A stretch of DNA of 15,830 nt, taken from assembly GCA_964548275.1 (NCBI GenBank), contig CAZJQI010000075.1, forward strand, positions 1 to 15,830, read 5' to 3'. The notes below the pieces were generated by a model. It saw only the letters and a list, made by a program, of their open reading frames with translations, was not told where the DNA came from and did no database searches. The DNA is from JAUVUV01 sp964548275 (GTDB lineage: Bacteria; Gemmatimonadota; Glassbacteria; GWA2-58-10). Below are positions 1 to 8,011 of the stretch, one piece after another; position 1 is the stretch's first letter, and every line of letters begins with the position of its first letter. The position numbers and the translations under genes were made by a program.

Positions 1-62
1 CAGTTCCTTCTGGCAATGTACTTATTCTCTGTGCCCTCTGTCCAGATTTAGGGGTGCACTCC

Positions 63-317
63 AGACCTTTGAAAAAATCCTGATAAAGAAGTGATTGTTC
101 TCCGCCGGGACGTTTGTGAATCTCTCTGAGAGAATTCAATATTGAAATTCTGACACACCCCTGTATCCCCTCTTGATAGAGGGGACTTATAAGGCAAAAC
201 TTAGACGTAAAAAATTCCCCTCTAGAAAGAGGGGTGCCCGCCTACGGCGGGCGGGGTGTGTCTTCAACCAGGTTGTTGAAAAATTCATTCCTTCTTAGGT
301 GATTTTTTCAAAGGTCT
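63..317. repeat. MITE-like element with 17-bp terminal inverted repeats
   Basis: AGACCTTTGAAAAAATC at 63-79 is repeated as its exact reverse complement at 301-317, 221 bp apart. Just inside these arms the two sides show further gapped complementarity, so the true arms may be about 30 bp. Nothing inside can code for a transposase. A short, non-coding element with long perfect terminal inverted repeats is what a miniature inverted-repeat element looks like. I could not see a clear target-site duplication outside the arms. The nested hairpin cluster 152-262 could be a second element that inserted into the first. Confidence 0.55.
152..262. repeat. Nested inverted repeat enclosing three hairpins
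   Basis: GACACACCCC at 152-161 pairs perfectly with GGGGTGTGTC at 253-262. Between them lie three perfect hairpins. The first is TCCCCTCT/AGAGGGGA (166-173 with 178-185, loop TGAT). The second is CCCCTCT/AGAGGGG (217-223 with 228-234, loop AGAA). The third is GCCCGCC/GGCGGGC (236-242 with 246-252, loop TAC), which abuts the closing arm directly. The first two hairpins share the same stem, so alternative long-range pairing is possible. The whole can be drawn as a closed multi-arm junction. Confidence 0.65.
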
Positions 318-552
318 TTTTAATAAAATTTTTAGGATTTAAGATTAATTTTTAAAATAACTTGCAGCTGGCTACCGGGAATGTCTTCCTCACTATCGAA
401 TCACCCAAGCTTTATATTAGCTTTCCGTTACAGAGTGATAAAATTCAAGCACATTGCAGCTAAGCGTCTGGCTTTTTCACCAGACCGGTTTTGATCCTTG
501 ATATTTTAAAACCAGTATTCTTACACCAACTACCTTCATTCAGGGGGCCCTC

Positions 553-2712
553 ATGAGAGTGTTGAAAGGTGTCAGAGAACTTTCCCTCATTTTCTTCATC
601 TGTATTCTGGTTTTTCTCGCAAACACCAGCACCCCGGCTTTCGCCCAGGAAGAGAATCTGGAGGTATTCAGCAGGTGGGTCGAGTGGAGTGACGGCAAAC
701 ACATGCTGATTCACTATCTCAACCGGGAGGCGTTTGACTGTCTCGATCAAAGGAAACGGGAAGTAGCAATTCTAAGCACGAAGATAGGCTGGAAGAAAAG
801 GCAGGAGAAAGTAAAAGAAATTTTAAACGAAATCATCGGGCCGTTCCCGGAAAAAACGCCCCTTAATTCGCAGGTTACCGGAATTATACAAAAGGATGGC
901 TTCCGGATAGAGAAAATTGTTTTTGAATCATTGCCGAAATTTTATGTCACCGGCTGCCTTTTCATTCCCGACGGAATTAGCGGGAAAAGGCCGGCAATCC
1001 TGAATGTAATCGGACATACGGGTATCGCGTTCAGGGGCAAGGGCTACCAGAGGCTGATTTATAATCTTGTGAAAAAGGGATTTATTGTCTTTGCAATCGA
1101 CCCGATCGGCCAGGGAGAAAGACTTCAGTACTATGACCCGGAAAAGAAAAAGTCCATAATCGGCAGGCCGACCTCGGAGCATTCCTATGTGGGCCGCCAG
1201 TGTTTTATTTCAGGGGTGTCCCTGGCAAGGTATTTCACCTGGGATGGAATCAGAGCGGTGGATTACCTTCTGACTCGTCCGGAAGTCGACCCTGCAAGAA
1301 TCGGCATAACCGGGATTTCCGGCGGCGGGACCCAGACCTCGTATATCTGGGCGATGGACGACAGGCTGAAAGCCGCCGCACCCACCTGCTATATCACCGG
1401 GTTCAGAAGACTGCTGGAATCAATCGGCCCGCAGGATGCAGAGCAGAATCTATACCACGGTGTGGCCAATGGGATAACTCATGCCGATTACCTCGAGGTT
1501 CAAGCGCCGAAACCCGCCATGATAGTCTGCACGACCCGCGATTTTTTCAGTATCCAGGGAGCGATTGAAACCTACGGTGAAGTGAGGCAGGCTTACAGGG
1601 CATTCGGCAGAGAGGAAAATATCAAAATGGCCGTGGACGATTTCGAGCACGGCTACACGCGCAAAACCAGAGAGGCGATATATTCGTTTTTCCAGAAAAC
1701 ACTCGACCTGCCTGGAGACTCAGCGGATACAGAGGTCGAAATACTGGATCCTGAAGAGCTCCATGCGACAGAAACCGGGCAGATCTCGACCTCCCTGGGC
1801 GGGGAGACGGCATTCAGCCTGAATAAGAAAGAAACGCAAGCTCTGCTCCAAAATATCGAGGCTTCACGAAAGAATACCGAATCTCATCTGGAGCTTGTTC
1901 GGCAAAAAGCGAGAGAACTTTCCGGATATGAAACGCCGCCCGGAGCTGGTGCGATTGTCCGCCGGGGAACATACCAGAGGGAGGGTTACTCTGTCTCGAT
2001 GTTTGCCCTGGAAACCGAAGACAAATACGTTATTCCTCTGCTTGTATTCGCCCCTGAGAGCGAGGGAAAGCATCCGGTCGTAATATATCTGCATCCCGAG
2101 GGCAAATCAACCGATGCAGCACCCGGGGGAGAAATCGAAAAGCTTGTGAAAGGGGGATTCATCGTTGTCGCTCCTGATGTGATCGACACGGGTGAAACAG
2201 CGGACAAATCCGGGTCATCCACTTTTGCTGCAATGCTTGTCGGCAAGAGCATTCCCGGTGTCCAGGCCGGGGATATCGTGAGAGTTGCTAAATTCGCCCG
2301 TTGGCTGAGCAGAGGCCAGGTCAGCGCGCTCGCTTTCGATGAGCTGTGCCCGGCTCTGCTGCACGCCGCCGCTTTCGACAAGTCGATTGAGAAAATAGCG
2401 CTGGTGGGCTCCCCTGTTTCATATCGCTCGATTGTGATGAACAGGTTTTACGAGTGGAGTTTTTCCTGTGCTGTGGCCGGAGCATTAACCGCCTATGACC
2501 TTCCGGACCTGGCCGCCTGTGTCGCCCCCAGGAAACTGTTGCTTATCGAACCTAAAGACCAGGTGAAAGATACCGCTCCCGAGGAGCTGATCAGCCGTGA
2601 ATTCGAGTTTCCACGCCTGGTTTACAAGAATACAAATGCTGCTCAATATCTTAAGATCATCCCGGTCAAACCTGAAAATTGCATGGAGGTAATCGCTGGC
2701 TGGCTGGAATAA
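553..2712 (+). CDS. Secreted tandem alpha/beta hydrolase, acetyl xylan esterase-like
   Basis: This 719-residue protein has a Sec signal peptide (hydrophobic 10-23, probable cut after Ala31, AFA|QE). It probably acts outside the cytoplasm as a carbohydrate or ester deacetylase of the acetyl xylan esterase/dienelactone-hydrolase type. The first hydrolase domain (about 95-385) has the nucleophile elbow G-I-S-G-G (Ser256), a likely acid Asp330 (TTRD) and a catalytic His366 in FEHGY. A linker with helical character follows, then a second hydrolase-fold domain (about 495-719) ending in the family-like stretch YDLPDLAACVAPRKLLLIEP. That domain lacks an obvious nucleophile serine or histidine, so it is probably structural. 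The ATG is preceded only by a G-rich run (AGGGGG, 542-547), a modest ribosome site. The larger gene at 3042 shares this tandem architecture. The exact substrate is not deducible. Confidence 0.85.
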   Translation: MRVLKGVRELSLIFFICILVFLANTSTPAFAQEENLEVFSRWVEWSDGKHMLIHYLNREAFDCLDQRKREVAILSTKIGWKKRQEKVKEILNEIIGPFPEKTPLNSQVTGIIQKDGFRIEKIVFESLPKFYVTGCLFIPDGISGKRPAILNVIGHTGIAFRGKGYQRLIYNLVKKGFIVFAIDPIGQGERLQYYDPEKKKSIIGRPTSEHSYVGRQCFISGVSLARYFTWDGIRAVDYLLTRPEVDPARIGITGISGGGTQTSYIWAMDDRLKAAAPTCYITGFRRLLESIGPQDAEQNLYHGVANGITHADYLEVQAPKPAMIVCTTRDFFSIQGAIETYGEVRQAYRAFGREENIKMAVDDFEHGYTRKTREAIYSFFQKTLDLPGDSADTEVEILDPEELHATETGQISTSLGGETAFSLNKKETQALLQNIEASRKNTESHLELVRQKARELSGYETPPGAGAIVRRGTYQREGYSVSMFALETEDKYVIPLLVFAPESEGKHPVVIYLHPEGKSTDAAPGGEIEKLVKGGFIVVAPDVIDTGETADKSGSSTFAAMLVGKSIPGVQAGDIVRVAKFARWLSRGQVSALAFDELCPALLHAAAFDKSIEKIALVGSPVSYRSIVMNRFYEWSFSCAVAGALTAYDLPDLAACVAPRKLLLIEPKDQVKDTAPEELISREFEFPRLVYKNTNAAQYLKIIPVKPENCMEVIAGWLE

Positions 2713-3041
2713 CCTGTGACCAAGCGAGCCCGTATTATTCATGAAACACAGACCTTGACAGGGCTAATCACTTATTTTCAGTTTTTTATCAGCCACCGAG
2801 GGAGGGGGGCGGCGGCTGTGCGACAGCAGTCGCACAGACCGTTGCGCTTGCGCAACGGAGCGCATTTCATGCGCCCGCCGCCCCCCCACCCCCCCAGGCT
2901 CCGGGGAAACATAAAATCTTACTAATTTATGAACAATCCGGATTAGATGATTATTGAAACAATGAGGATAACCTGTTAGGAAAACACACGCATTAAAACC
3001 TGTCCCGGACTATCAGCCCGGCCTAATGAAAGGGTTTAGTG
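2713..3041. other. Intergenic region with cloverleaf element and possible promoter
   Basis: There is no gene in this 329-base gap. A cloverleaf-forming inverted repeat fills 2791-2900. Downstream of it, TTGAAA at 2954-2959 and a poor TAGGAA at 2977-2982 are 17 bases apart and are the best promoter candidate for the next gene. A ribosome site AAAGGG lies at 3029-3034. I see no T-tract after the cloverleaf on either strand, so it is not a standard intrinsic terminator. Confidence 0.5.
2791..2900. repeat. Cloverleaf-forming inverted-repeat element
   Basis: A perfect 12-bp outer stem (GGGGGGCGGCGG at 2804-2815 with CCGCCGCCCCCC at 2875-2886) closes three perfect hairpins. They are CTGTGCGAC/GTCGCACAG (2816-2837, loop AGCA), CCGTTGCGC/GCGCAACGG (2839-2858, loop TT) and GCGCAT/ATGCGC (2860-2874, loop TTC). 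The hairpins are separated by single A residues (2838, 2859), and the first and third abut the outer stem directly. Outward pairing resumes with mismatches, and AGCC (2791-2794) can pair with GGCT (2897-2900). The arms are too long and the loops too small for a tRNA. It could be a REP/MITE-like repeat, a DNA cruciform or a structured RNA. Confidence 0.7.
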
Positions 3042-6000
3042 ATGAGAAAAGACAGATCCTTGATCATCCACAGCGCTGGGGCTGTGCTCTTCCTTTTATT
3101 GGTCACAGCTTTTTGCTTCCTGATCCCGATCACCGCATCCGTGAGCGGTTCACCCCAGATTGCCGAAATCAATATCTCCCGTTTTTCACTGACAGTTGAC
3201 GGGAAGCTGGACGACCGGATCTGGAAACCCCTGACAGCGTTTAAACTGGAGCCATACGAACCCGGCGTCCCGGAAGAATCAGGAGGAGAGATTCGATTCG
3301 TTCTGCGAGGCGATTACCTGTGCCTGGGCACCTTTCTCCCTGAACCAGGAGGAAAGATTCTGGCGAAATCTATCGGGTACAACCCGGTCTGGGCCAGGAA
3401 CGCCCATGGATCCCCTGAAGTTGAAGACAGGGTAATCTGCAGGCTGCTATTTGATACGCCGGGTGGGGGGCAGTCGGAACTCAAAATGGAAATCAATCCC
3501 TGGGGAGCGCTGCGGCTCGAACGCGACAATACTCTCGTTCAGTCAACAGGCATCATGGCGGCCTCGGGGATCACCACACAGGGATGGTGTGTTGAAGCTG
3601 CGGTACCCCTGGATGAAACCAGGCTGGACAGAACCTCCAGGAGGATAAAAATTTCGTTTACGCGGGTCCGCTCCCGCAGAGCCCTGGCTCCGGAGTATCG
3701 CTGGAAGCTCACCGGTGCCGGGCAGTTCCTGGAATTTATTTTATCAAGGGGGAAAAGTTCCGCTGGAGGGTTGAATGCCCCATTGTATTCTCCTCCGCTG
3801 ATCGGCAACACTGAGATTCCGCTTGAGGTAGGACGGGTGCAGGCTCTGCCCCCGCTGGATGCTTCCTGGGATGAGCCCCTCTGGAAAACAATTCCCGCTT
3901 TTGAACTGCAGAGAAACGAGCCCTTTCCGCGCAGGCCCGATTACCCCACCAGGATCAAGTGGGTCCATGACAGAAAAACCCTGGCGATATTTTTCCGCTG
4001 TACCGAGGATGAACGGGTGGACTGCGACACCGGTACACAGGACGGGAGTGTGGGAAGTGATGACCATGTTTTCATCTATCTTGCCACCACAGGATCATCC
4101 GTGATCGAGATTCAGGTAAATCCGGCCGGAGCGGTAAGGGATGCAAAAGCGAAAGGCCCCCATATGTACGGATCCAGCTCCGGGGCCTGGAATGGTAATA
4201 TCAAGACTCACTGTGATATATTCAGCAACACCTGGACAGCGCGAGTCGACCTCCCGCTTGATAAAATCGCCTCCTCGCTCGGGGAGCTGGATATTCCAAG
4301 TCGCTGGCGAGTTTTGATCGGCCGCGACCGGCAGGCCAGGATCGGAACAACAGGTGAGTTGAGCACGATCCCGGTGATCGGGAACCCCTACCTCCTTGCA
4401 CCCGCCAGGTTCAGGAGTCTCAAACTCACCGATCTCGACCCAACCCGGGTCTACCTGCCTGAACCGGCGGATGAAAGACCTGTCCTGAGCGGCCTTGCTG
4501 CCGAGCTTGCAGGCCTGAGACCCCATGTGTTCTCAAGAGTCCAGAAAAAGTATCACAACCTTTCGGGTATGCTGGAGAACAGTATCAGGGAAAGAATCAG
4601 GACACTGGCCATGTCCGAACATGCGGAATGGGACGGTGTCAACACCTTGAAAGACTGGGAACGTTTCCGCGACAAACGGATCGAGGCGCTGAAAAAATGC
4701 CTGGGGGAGTTTCCCCGGCAAAGGTCTTCTCTCGAGTATCAGGTTACAGGGACTTTCAAAGGCGAGGGTTTCCAGGTAAAAAATATCCTTTACCAGGGCC
4801 GGCCGCATTTCTACGTTGCTGCCAACCTGTATCTTCCTCTCGCTCCAGCGGATAACATGCCGGGCATTATCATCATCCCGAGCCATCACTACCCGAAAAC
4901 CCAGGGAGAAATGAAAGACTGCGGAATGCTCTGGGCGCGGACCGGGTGCGCGGTGCTGGTGATCGAACGCCTGGGCGCCGGCGAACGAACGGAAACTCTT
5001 CCCTGGCACCGCCAGCATTACCAGTCCGAGTATTTAATCGAGATGCAGCTTGAATTGATCGGCCAGACACGGATGGGCTGGATGGCCTGGGATGCGATCA
5101 GGGCGGTCGATTTGTTCTACGAGATGGGCAATATCGACCGGGACAGAATAATCCTGATCGGTTCTGTGGCCGGCGGGGGGATTCCGGCGGCGATTGCAGG
5201 GATTTTCGACCAGCGCCTGGATGCTGTAATCCCGTTCAATTTCGGCAGGGTGTTCTGGTGGGACTGGGGGATCCCCAAACTTCTGGCACACAAGATCACC
5301 CCCTGGTTCATCTATAACGCCATCGCTCCGCGCAAATTCATCTATGCCCACGAGTTTTCCTGGGAAGGCGAGGAGGGACCCGAGTATCCCTCTGTCTGGG
5401 TTCCTGCCTGGCCGCGATATAAAAAGGTCTACAGCCTTTACGGCGCAGAGCAAAATCTGGCCACTACCCAGGGCACGGGCCTTTTAAGGGTGCAGGCAAC
5501 TGCAGGTGACTGCTATAGTGTCGGCCCTGCCCAGCGAAAACCGATATTTCCGGTGCTGAAAAAGTGGTTCGGCATCCCAGTGCCTTCAGTGGAAGATGAG
5601 AATATCAAAATCGATTCGGAGCTCAGCTTTGCGCGAATAAGGCCTGGTTATGCCGCGCTGAAGCTCGAAGAACAGATGCGCCGCATGCCTGATACTCTTT
5701 TGCTGAGTATCACCCCGGCTGCCAACTCCGGGTTAACCCGAAAGGCTCTTCACCGGATTGCCTGGGAAACCGGAAAAGATTTGCTCCAGGCAGCCCGGGA
5801 AAATCGCAATCCTCTCGATCAATTCTCCGGCCGGCAGGAGTTGAGAGAGGGCCTGGCGCGGGTTCTCGGCAATATCCAACCGGTTGACAATCCAAAAACA
5901 CAAAGCCTTTGGACTGAAAAACTCTCGGTCGCTGTTGCCGAGGCTCTGGTTCTGCATACAGAGCCTGGAATCCTGGTGCCTGTGTTGCTCCTGAAACCCA

Positions 6001-6800
6001 CTACCGAAAACGGCGGGCCATATCCGCTGGTGCTCGCAGTTTCCGAGGCAGGAAAAGAGAGATTCCTCGAAAACAGGAGTGAAGATATCGCCCGCCTGAT
6101 CCAGAGCGGTTTTGCCGTGTGCCTGCCGGATATCCGGGGAACCGGGGAGACAGCTCCGGGACAGTACAACCGGGCCAGTTATCTTTCATCCAAAGAATTA
6201 GCTTTGGGTAATACTCTGCTCGGCGCCCGGCTCAAGGATCTGCGCACAGTGTTAGCCTGCATGCTTGGCCGGGATGATATCGATGCTGCCAGGGTGGGAA
6301 TATGGGGGGACTCTTTTACGCCGCTTAATCCGGAAAATATCTGGCTCGACGAGTTGGTCCGCTGGCCGGTATCTCCCCAGATACAGCATCTGGCCAGTCC
6401 CCTGGGAGCGTACCTGGCGCTGCTGACAGCCCTTTTCCACGAGGAAATCAAAACCGTGGCCGTAAGGGGCGGTCTGGCCGGATATCTCTCCATTCTCGAA
6501 AACAATATCGCCTATATCCCTGCCGACATGACAGTACCGGAAATTCTGAAAGTCGGAGATATAAGCGACATCTGCGCTTATCTTGCTCCAAGGCCGCTGC
6601 TCGTGGAATCTTTCGTGGACGGGAAAAACCGGCTTGTCAGGGTTGAACAAATGGCAAAAGAAATGGAAATTGCCAGGCGGTGTTATCAACAAACAGGTGC
6701 TGGAGAAAACTTTCTGATCCGGGAAAAATCTGCCCAAGGCGCCCTGGTTTCGTGGCTGGTCGACCGGTTGTCAGAAGTAGAATCCGGTTTCGAAATGTAA
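3042..6800 (+). CDS. Giant CBM9-CBM9-tandem hydrolase-fold secreted protein
   Basis: The frame opens at a GTG at 3039, but I start it at the ATG at 3042, which is 7 bases from AAAGGG; this gives 1252 residues. An N-terminal hydrophobic segment (about 14-35) is the signal peptide. Two CBM9-like carbohydrate-binding or DOMON-type domains follow, about 47-235 and 260-465. Both open with the motif of this fold (DGKLDDRIWKPL and DASWDEPLWKTI). Residues about 500-845 are a hydrolase-fold domain related to the first domain of the 553-2712 protein, and about 960-1250 are a second one. In the first, the nucleophile elbow reads G-S-V-A-G (about 707-711) and the histidine region reads GDCYSV, so both catalytic residues appear lost. 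The second keeps W-G-D-S-F (Ser about 1091) and an acidic SFVDGKNR, but no histidine is evident. It may be a carbohydrate-binding pseudoenzyme or scaffold. Confidence 0.8.
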   Translation: MRKDRSLIIHSAGAVLFLLLVTAFCFLIPITASVSGSPQIAEINISRFSLTVDGKLDDRIWKPLTAFKLEPYEPGVPEESGGEIRFVLRGDYLCLGTFLPEPGGKILAKSIGYNPVWARNAHGSPEVEDRVICRLLFDTPGGGQSELKMEINPWGALRLERDNTLVQSTGIMAASGITTQGWCVEAAVPLDETRLDRTSRRIKISFTRVRSRRALAPEYRWKLTGAGQFLEFILSRGKSSAGGLNAPLYSPPLIGNTEIPLEVGRVQALPPLDASWDEPLWKTIPAFELQRNEPFPRRPDYPTRIKWVHDRKTLAIFFRCTEDERVDCDTGTQDGSVGSDDHVFIYLATTGSSVIEIQVNPAGAVRDAKAKGPHMYGSSSGAWNGNIKTHCDIFSNTWTARVDLPLDKIASSLGELDIPSRWRVLIGRDRQARIGTTGELSTIPVIGNPYLLAPARFRSLKLTDLDPTRVYLPEPADERPVLSGLAAELAGLRPHVFSRVQKKYHNLSGMLENSIRERIRTLAMSEHAEWDGVNTLKDWERFRDKRIEALKKCLGEFPRQRSSLEYQVTGTFKGEGFQVKNILYQGRPHFYVAANLYLPLAPADNMPGIIIIPSHHYPKTQGEMKDCGMLWARTGCAVLVIERLGAGERTETLPWHRQHYQSEYLIEMQLELIGQTRMGWMAWDAIRAVDLFYEMGNIDRDRIILIGSVAGGGIPAAIAGIFDQRLDAVIPFNFGRVFWWDWGIPKLLAHKITPWFIYNAIAPRKFIYAHEFSWEGEEGPEYPSVWVPAWPRYKKVYSLYGAEQNLATTQGTGLLRVQATAGDCYSVGPAQRKPIFPVLKKWFGIPVPSVEDENIKIDSELSFARIRPGYAALKLEEQMRRMPDTLLLSITPAANSGLTRKALHRIAWETGKDLLQAARENRNPLDQFSGRQELREGLARVLGNIQPVDNPKTQSLWTEKLSVAVAEALVLHTEPGILVPVLLLKPTTENGGPYPLVLAVSEAGKERFLENRSEDIARLIQSGFAVCLPDIRGTGETAPGQYNRASYLSSKELALGNTLLGARLKDLRTVLACMLGRDDIDAARVGIWGDSFTPLNPENIWLDELVRWPVSPQIQHLASPLGAYLALLTALFHEEIKTVAVRGGLAGYLSILENNIAYIPADMTVPEILKVGDISDICAYLAPRPLLVESFVDGKNRLVRVEQMAKEMEIARRCYQQTGAGENFLIREKSAQGALVSWLVDRLSEVESGFEM

Positions 6801-6951
6801 AAAAATTTTAGCTTCTCAATGTATCGAAAATGATATTTGATAACTGGTTGATGCGGAACGGTTCCCGTATCAAGCCGGGACGCTCCCCGGCCAGGATCAC
6901 ACTCGATTCCCAGTTCTGACTGAAACCGCTGTTTAATTCAAAGCAATCCTC

Positions 6952-6981
6952 TTGACCATCATGCTAGAAAGGTGGTAAACT
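6952..6981 (+). promoter_or_regulatory. Candidate sigma-70-type promoter of the ankyrin gene
   Basis: TTGACC (6952-6957) and TAAACT (6976-6981) are separated by 18 bases, and the start codon follows 36 bases after the -10. The rest of the 6801-7017 gap shows a small GC-rich hairpin (6874-6891) without a T-tract. The -35 is close to consensus and the -10 moderate. Confidence 0.4.
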
Positions 6982-7017
6982 GTAAAGCCTGCACAGCTTT
7001 TATCGACCGGTGATTTT

Positions 7018-7887
7018 ATGATATTTCAAAGTAAAAAATCCAAGCTATTCAGCGCGATACTCGAGGGGCAGACCGGCAAAGTCAAAGCTCTCCTTGATAA
7101 AGGTGCGGATGTCAACCAGCAGGATTTTTCAGGTAAGACACCCCTGATTGTCGCTGCCGGGGAGGCACAGGCCGGGATCGTGAAGGCCCTGCTCAGTGCC
7201 GGCGCGAAAGTAAACCCTGGCTCAAAGAGCGGGGAAACGGCCCTGATGGCTGCCTCGAAAAGGGGAAACGCACACGTGATTGAACTTCTGCTGAGTGCCG
7301 GTGCCAATGTGAACGCGAAAGACTCTGAGGGCAATACTCCCCTCATCTTAGCTACTGTATGGGCCACGAGAATGGCCTCTGTCGGCATTTCCGGCACCTG
7401 GCAAAAGGTTGAGCTGTTGCTCGATTCAGGAGCTGATGTAAACGCGGCCGACAAAAAGGGCAGGACAGCTTTAATGGCAGCAGTTCGCAGCGGCGGCGGC
7501 ACTCTGGAGGAGACAAAACGCCTGCCGGTGCTCAAGGCTCTGCTGGATAAGGGGGCGGAGGTTAACGCTCAAAGTCATCATGGCCGGACAGCTTTGATGA
7601 GCGCGGCTTTCAGGGGACTCAAAGAAACTTTCAAGTTTCTACTGGACGCCGGAGCGGATTTCAACCTGAAAGACAACACAGGCCGTACCGCACTGATGTA
7701 TGCCACACAGGGCTGCTTCTGGTCTTACAGACATTCCGGTTATATCTCAGTTATTCGTTACCTTCTGGATGCCGGCGCAGATTACTCTGTGAAAGACAAC
7801 CAGGGATACACTGCGCTGAAAATCGCCCGGCTCAATCGCCGCAAGGATATTGCCAATTTGCTCAAAAAGGCCGGCGCGCGGGAATAA
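7018..7887 (+). CDS. Cytoplasmic ankyrin-repeat protein
   Basis: This 289-residue protein consists almost entirely of ankyrin repeats. About eight units run from residue 7 to the end (near 7-36, 39-68, 72-101, 105-145, 148-186, 189-218, 222-260, 263-289), with the usual G-x-T-A-L-M-A-A and L-L-x-x-G-A-D-V-N-x-x-D signatures. Repeats 4, 5 and 7 carry insertions of roughly 8-10 residues between the two helices, giving an irregular solenoid. No signal peptide or membrane segment is present, so it should stay in the cytoplasm, unlike the secreted enzymes around it. Ankyrin proteins bind other proteins, and the partner cannot be inferred. The ATG is preceded by a weak GGTGA. It appears to be a single-gene unit with its own promoter-like sequence. 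Confidence 0.85.
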   Translation: MIFQSKKSKLFSAILEGQTGKVKALLDKGADVNQQDFSGKTPLIVAAGEAQAGIVKALLSAGAKVNPGSKSGETALMAASKRGNAHVIELLLSAGANVNAKDSEGNTPLILATVWATRMASVGISGTWQKVELLLDSGADVNAADKKGRTALMAAVRSGGGTLEETKRLPVLKALLDKGAEVNAQSHHGRTALMSAAFRGLKETFKFLLDAGADFNLKDNTGRTALMYATQGCFWSYRHSGYISVIRYLLDAGADYSVKDNQGYTALKIARLNRRKDIANLLKKAGARE

Positions 7888-8011
7888 AGTGATAAAGCTC
7901 CCCCGCACCATGAGTGGATCACCCTGAATTAAAATTCCAGAATACTCTTGACTTATAAAAAAAGAATAATAAAAACACATGGAACACTTTTGCAAAAGGA
8001 TGTTTCCTAAA
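7888..8011. promoter_or_regulatory. AT-rich leader with possible promoter for the Tat remnant
   Basis: TTGACT (7948-7953) and TAAAAA (7970-7975) are 16 bases apart and lie 36 bases upstream of the stranded Tat signal peptide at 8012. The -10 matches only four of six consensus positions. This AT-rich leader contrasts with the GC-rich gene before it. It could drive transcription through to the DUF1080 gene at 8175. Confidence 0.25.

Larger units (their letters stand above)
1..552. other. Gene-free leader region, repeat-bearing
   Basis: No convincing coding region is visible in the first 552 bases. The stretch is dominated by inverted repeats, annotated separately: the 17-bp repeat pair at 63-79 and 301-317, and the nested hairpin cluster 152-262. 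A perfect 12-bp palindrome (TTCAATATTGAA) lies at 135-146, and a 6-bp hairpin (GTCTGG/CCAGAC) at 466-485. The part from 320 to 552 is AT-rich and should hold the promoter of the esterase gene at 553, but I could not pick out a well-spaced -35/-10 pair. The open frame on the minus strand at 460-750 overlaps the real gene antisense and has no family character. Confidence 0.6.

Noticed and set aside
166..234. The repeated CCCCTCT...AGAGGGG hairpins as a short CRISPR array.
   Set aside because: There are only two copies, each is a hairpin rather than a repeat-spacer unit, and no cas gene is present.
2791..2900. The cloverleaf as a tRNA or an integron attC site.
   Set aside because: The stems are too long, the middle loop has only two bases with no anticodon, and the short core-site motifs of attC are not present at the ends.
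6874..6891. GC-rich hairpin GCCGGG/CCCGGC as terminator of the giant gene.
   Set aside because: No T-tract follows on either strand and the stem is only 6 bp, so it does not meet the pattern of an intrinsic terminator.
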